DNA of 9,247 nt from DASWIV01 sp036397475 (GTDB taxonomy: Bacteria; JAJVIF01; JAPKYR01). The notes beneath the pieces are model-generated. The model was not told where the DNA came from. It searched no databases and was given only the letters and a program-made list of their open reading frames with translations. The number at the start of each line of letters is the position of its first letter. The stretch's first letter is position 1. Shown piece after piece: positions 6,094 to 9,247 of the stretch. The position numbers and the translations under genes were made by a program. The DNA lies in assembly GCA_036397475.1 (NCBI GenBank), contig DASWIV010000327.1, positions 1 to 9,247 on the forward strand, in the 5' to 3' direction.

Positions 6094-6122
6094 ATCCTAT
6101 CCCACTTGTCCCGTAATGTCAA
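6094..6122 (-). promoter_or_regulatory. Sigma-70-type promoter of the pilB-type gene
   Basis: On the minus strand a consensus -35 TTGACA (6122-6117) is followed after 17 bases by TAGGAT (6099-6094, 4 of 6). Transcription would begin near 6087, giving a leader of about 75 bases. The -35 lies four bases from the -35 of the plus-strand promoter, so two polymerases would bind back to back. Confidence 0.55.
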
Positions 6123-6126
6123 TCGT

Positions 6127-6155
6127 TTGTTAATGCGGCTTTGAAGACTTATAAT
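6127..6155 (+). promoter_or_regulatory. Probable promoter of the membrane glycosyltransferase gene
   Basis: TTGTTA (6127-6132, 4 of 6) is followed after 17 bases by a perfect TATAAT (6150-6155). The leader to the ATG would be about 80 bases. A second TATAAT at 6202-6207 is closer to the gene but has no recognisable -35. Confidence 0.55.
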
Positions 6156-6240
6156 CGACTCATTCCGTGAAGATGAATCGCTATTCAGACTCCAATATAT
6201 TTATAATGTACCACATTAGTTTCAAAATTTCCTGTAAAGC

Positions 6241-8028
6241 ATGATCGAGACCGAACAAATTCAGCAATCCAGATCCATAAGGTCCACACTCCTGCCTTAC
6301 GCGGGTGGAACATCCCTGGGATTGGGCTTGTGGTTGACATTTAATAACTTCCACATAATGCCCGCCGGTTTACTCGTTCTGGCACTTTTTCTTATCTTAG
6401 CGGGTTCAGGTTACCTTATATTAAAAGCCTGGAAACACCGCAACTCACTGAAAAAAATTCTCGACCATTTCATCCTGCCCCTTAGCTTCGGACTTGGACT
6501 TGCGGTCCTTCTCCTGCTGTTCGAACATTTCCTTGCCTATCTCAGATTCCCTTATCCGCTCGAAGACGGCGAAGGGTTCGTGCTTAACCAGGCGGTACTG
6601 CTTGCCCGCCATCAGCAACTTTATCCCCCGATAAATGAGCCTCCCTACATCGTTACTAACTACCCGCCTTTTTATCAGCTGATCCTGAGCTGGTTCACTG
6701 ATCCACTTCATCCGGACCTGATCAAAGGGCGGATAATTTCAGTATTCGCGAGCATTTTACTCATGGCCTCGGTCGGGGGAACTGTAGGATCGATAACCAG
6801 AAACAAATGGGCGGGAATAATTTCTTCGATCCTGGTAGCGTCGAGCCCGGTAATTTATTTCTGGGGAGCTCTTCTGAGAGTCGACCTACTGGCGTCAGCA
6901 CTGAGTATGCTTGGAATCTGGATAGTCGCGTCCCGGCAGGGTCCGAACAGATATTTTGCGGTGATCCCCCTGGTAGCTGCGATTTACACAAGGCAGTCGT
7001 CGGTAGAAGCCATCGCCGCGATCGTGATTGGGTCATTTTTGATTACCGGTCCAGCTGACGATAAAATGAGATCCGACAGGCTATTTTCAGTTTTCTTCGC
7101 CCTTTCCTGGTTGTTCGTCTGCGCCACAATTTTCCTGATACTCCAGTCTTCCACAAACGGGGAATTTTTCAGGCACATCGTGACCTATACCAGAACACAG
7201 TTTTTCCCCGAGCGTGTGCTCTCATCCCTTAAATGGATCCTTCCTTCCCATGCATTAATAATTGTCCTCGCGATACTGGCGTTCCCCAGGGCACTATTCA
7301 ATCGACACCGCCTGATCCCGGCTATTTTTTTCATCGGCGCTATATGCACCGCTCTCCTGTCAGGCAAGGTCGGCAGTGACCTGAACTATTTCATTAATTT
7401 AATTGCCGCGTCCGCGGTACTTGGCGGATTTTTCTTCCACGATATCTCCGAGCTTACATTAAGGGATTCCAAGCCGGTTGCGGTGATGGTCCTTGCCCTG
7501 CTGCTCGTACCGGGCGCTATCGTTCAATCGGGACTCTTCGAGGGCGACAGGAATTTCTCCTTTACCCCACAACAGGAAGATTACAGGGCTGGAGAAATTG
7601 TGGCTGGTGAACTCGCACAGCACAACGGGATGATCCTGTCGGAAGATGAAGGCTTCACTTTGCTTTCGGGGCACGAGGTCGTATTCAATCCATTCATAAT
7701 GAGCGAGCTTGCCAGGGAAAATATCTGGGATGAAAATGACTTTGTCGACGCGATTGAAAATAAGATGTACGACACCATCATGCTGCGATTCTACGTGAAC
7801 GACCCAAATAACGACGATAAGCCGGGGGAAGGATCCAACGCAGGATGGGACAGGTGGACACCAGCCATGGAATACGCCATCCAGCAGAACTATCGACTCG
7901 ACACCAATGTCAGCCCCATATTCATGCGACGATACTGGTTCATCTACAGGCCGATCCCGGATCAGGTTTATGATTTTTCAAATAATGAAGACGAAGGTCC
8001 GCACGGAACCGATCTTCTCGGCGAATAA
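6241..8028 (+). CDS. Polytopic membrane protein, GT-C-like (GT39/ArnT-type) glycosyltransferase
   Basis: A 595-residue integral membrane protein with about 11-12 hydrophobic segments (roughly 41-61, 76-100, 163-182, 190-208, 214-231, 238-268, 282-302, 335-349, 357-374, 383-400, 411-428, perhaps also 20-36), then a soluble C-terminal domain (about 430-595). The first large outside loop, after the segment ending near 100, contains EDGEG at 108-112 and the TNYPPFYQ motif at 139-146. This fits GT-C glycosyltransferases, in which an acidic residue in this loop is catalytic and a lipid-phosphate sugar is the donor. The substrate cannot be told; lipid A, glycan or protein modification are all possible. 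The C-terminal domain resembles the globular end of such enzymes but has no motif I recognise. The ATG at 6241 is the first start after an in-frame TAA two codons upstream; the Shine-Dalgarno is weak. The stop abuts the convergent transporter gene. The family assignment rests on topology and short motifs. Confidence 0.75.
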   Translation: MIETEQIQQSRSIRSTLLPYAGGTSLGLGLWLTFNNFHIMPAGLLVLALFLILAGSGYLILKAWKHRNSLKKILDHFILPLSFGLGLAVLLLLFEHFLAYLRFPYPLEDGEGFVLNQAVLLARHQQLYPPINEPPYIVTNYPPFYQLILSWFTDPLHPDLIKGRIISVFASILLMASVGGTVGSITRNKWAGIISSILVASSPVIYFWGALLRVDLLASALSMLGIWIVASRQGPNRYFAVIPLVAAIYTRQSSVEAIAAIVIGSFLITGPADDKMRSDRLFSVFFALSWLFVCATIFLILQSSTNGEFFRHIVTYTRTQFFPERVLSSLKWILPSHALIIVLAILAFPRALFNRHRLIPAIFFIGAICTALLSGKVGSDLNYFINLIAASAVLGGFFFHDISELTLRDSKPVAVMVLALLLVPGAIVQSGLFEGDRNFSFTPQQEDYRAGEIVAGELAQHNGMILSEDEGFTLLSGHEVVFNPFIMSELARENIWDENDFVDAIENKMYDTIMLRFYVNDPNNDDKPGEGSNAGWDRWTPAMEYAIQQNYRLDTNVSPIFMRRYWFIYRPIPDQVYDFSNNEDEGPHGTDLLGE

Positions 8029-9247
8029 TTAATATTCAGATTTCACCATTCCTTTTGGCTTAACGAGAATTTCAACACCACCCAGAATCAGATCTACAAC
8101 AATCGCGAGGACCGCTGCCGGAATTGCGCCGGATAAGATCATGATCACATCGTAGGTCTGAAGACCGGTCACTATCGGCTCCCCAAGCCCACCTGCCCCT
8201 ATAAACGCGGCAAGAGTCGCTGTTCCAACCGTTATTATCGCCGCAGTACGGACTCCTGCCATGATTACCGGCGCGGCAAGTGGCAATCTTATCTGGGTAA
8301 GAATCTGTGCGGGCGTCATTCCGAGAGCATGTGCCGCCGCTACAGCCTGCGGATCAGCGTCGCGGATGCCGGAAAATGTGCTCCTCAGAATCGGGAACAG
8401 CGAATAAATCCACAATGCGATTATTGCCGGCCTGATTCCTATTCCGAAGGGAGGGATCATGAATGCCAGCAGTGCGATCGATGGAATTGTCTGGGCTAAC
8501 CCGATTGTCCTTATTACCGGCTCAGCGCCCGGCCGCCATCGTTCGAGCAGCAATCCAAGCGGGACAGCGATCAAAACCCCGAGCAGGACAGCAACCGCAG
8601 CCATGAACAGGTGGTTAAGGGTCAGTCTGATCAGTTTTGCTTTTTCGGCTGCCATGTATGAAATTAGCGTATGTTCGCTGGTTGAAATCGCGTCTACCTG
8701 AATTGCATCGACAAGTCCCAGTTCCTCCAGCGCGTCCTGCGCTACTCTCTCCACCGGTTCTTTATCTTCCTGCAGCCTGCGGTTCAACCGCCTCATCATG
8801 TCAGGACTTAAAGCCCCTTCAAGCATGGAAAGCGCGGGATATATTTCTGGATAGCGCTCGAAGGTATTTCCATTAACAAGAGGAGCGGCTTCATATGGAG
8901 GAAACATGTCCTTGTCATCTTCAAGTACAACCAGGTTGTATTTAATTATTGTTCCATCGGTTGTATATACATCCAGGACATCTATATCACCGGATTCAAC
9001 CGCTACCAGCTTGAGGATCTGCTGCATCCCGATTACTTCCCCGAAATTCAGGTCGTATGTTTCCGCCAGCAGGGGCAACCCGTCGGGACGATCTATGAAT
9101 TCAAAACCAAGTCTGGCTTTCAAGTCCGGTGAAATTGGTGCCAGATCACCGATGGTTTTCAGATCGTGTTCTTCCGCAAGAGACCTCGGCACCGCGATCT
9201 CGTAGGAATTTTCGAATCCCAACGACGGGAACCACCACAAATTCCAG
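8029..9247 (-). CDS. Glycine betaine/choline-type ABC transporter, substrate-binding domain fused to permease (5' end outside window)
   Basis: The reading frame is open to the window edge, so the start lies beyond 9247; an in-frame TTG at 9240 lies inside a conserved block (WWFPSLGFENSYEIAV) and is not a credible start. Numbering from that TTG, residues 1 to about 178 are the C-terminal part of an OpuAC/OpuCC-type binding protein: FPSLGFENSYEIAV (4-17), DGLPLL (53-58), DVYTTDG (90-96), and LEDDKDMFPPYEAAPLV (106-122). After a linker (about 178-206) comes a BPD_transp_1 permease (207-403) with the EAA-loop sequence AAAHALGMTPAQILTQIRLPLA (300-321, coupling to the ATPase) and GTATLAAFIGAGGLGEPI (339-356). 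It should import compatible solutes or related quaternary amines across the inner membrane. An ATPase gene, expected upstream on the same strand, would be outside the window. Binding-protein-first order is the reverse of the usual permease-SBP fusion. The ligand cannot be read with certainty. Confidence 0.9.
   Translation of the reverse strand, partial: WNLWWFPSLGFENSYEIAVPRSLAEEHDLKTIGDLAPISPDLKARLGFEFIDRPDGLPLLAETYDLNFGEVIGMQQILKLVAVESGDIDVLDVYTTDGTIIKYNLVVLEDDKDMFPPYEAAPLVNGNTFERYPEIYPALSMLEGALSPDMMRRLNRRLQEDKEPVERVAQDALEELGLVDAIQVDAISTSEHTLISYMAAEKAKLIRLTLNHLFMAAVAVLLGVLIAVPLGLLLERWRPGAEPVIRTIGLAQTIPSIALLAFMIPPFGIGIRPAIIALWIYSLFPILRSTFSGIRDADPQAVAAAHALGMTPAQILTQIRLPLAAPVIMAGVRTAAIITVGTATLAAFIGAGGLGEPIVTGLQTYDVIMILSGAIPAAVLAIVVDLILGGVEILVKPKGMVKSEY

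Noticed and set aside
1..9247. Mobile elements, CRISPR arrays, defence or toxin-antitoxin systems.
   Set aside because: I found no transposase or integrase motifs, no long direct or inverted repeats, no regularly spaced repeats and no small gene pairs of that kind.

Overview
The window carries seven protein-coding genes on chromosomal-looking DNA from a bacterium. I see no rRNA or tRNA, no insertion sequence, no integrase and no CRISPR array. The genes are mostly housekeeping or envelope functions: a secreted lipoprotein, a long-form ribosome hibernation factor, the glutaminase subunit of pyridoxal-phosphate synthase, a divergent YchF/OLA1-type P-loop NTPase, a PilB/GspE assembly ATPase, a GT-C-like membrane glycosyltransferase, and a fused substrate-binding/permease component of an osmoprotectant-type ABC transporter. 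The type II signal peptide and the PilB-type motor suit a diderm bacterium. The unusual lipoprotein and divergent YchF suggest a poorly sampled lineage. I cannot name the phylum from sequence alone.

Layout: the lipoprotein gene (24-1166, minus) and hpf (1432-2013, minus) are separated by a clear hpf terminator. hpf is divergent from pdxT (2328-2927, plus) across a 314-base region. There the two predicted promoters overlap at their -10 boxes, and the hpf transcript would begin with a structured leader of about 240 nt. pdxT converges on the YchF-like gene (2928-4007, minus) with zero bases between the stop codons. Upstream of that, a terminator separates it from the pilB-type gene (4108-6012, minus). 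pilB is divergent from the glycosyltransferase-like gene (6241-8028, plus) across 228 bases with back-to-back promoters. The glycosyltransferase gene converges, again with zero bases between stops, on the transporter gene (8029 to beyond the right edge, minus).

The genes do not form one pathway. pdxT lacks its partner pdxS here, pilB lacks pilus partners, and the transporter ATPase would lie outside the window. I did not find a convincing new multi-gene system. The items most worth a second look are the hpf leader (strand-specific terminator-like hairpin plus a hairpin covering the Shine-Dalgarno), the 12-bp palindrome containing the pilB start codon, the SBP-first/permease-last transporter order, the switch-region loss in the YchF-like protein, and the repeated LDE motifs in the PilB acidic tail.
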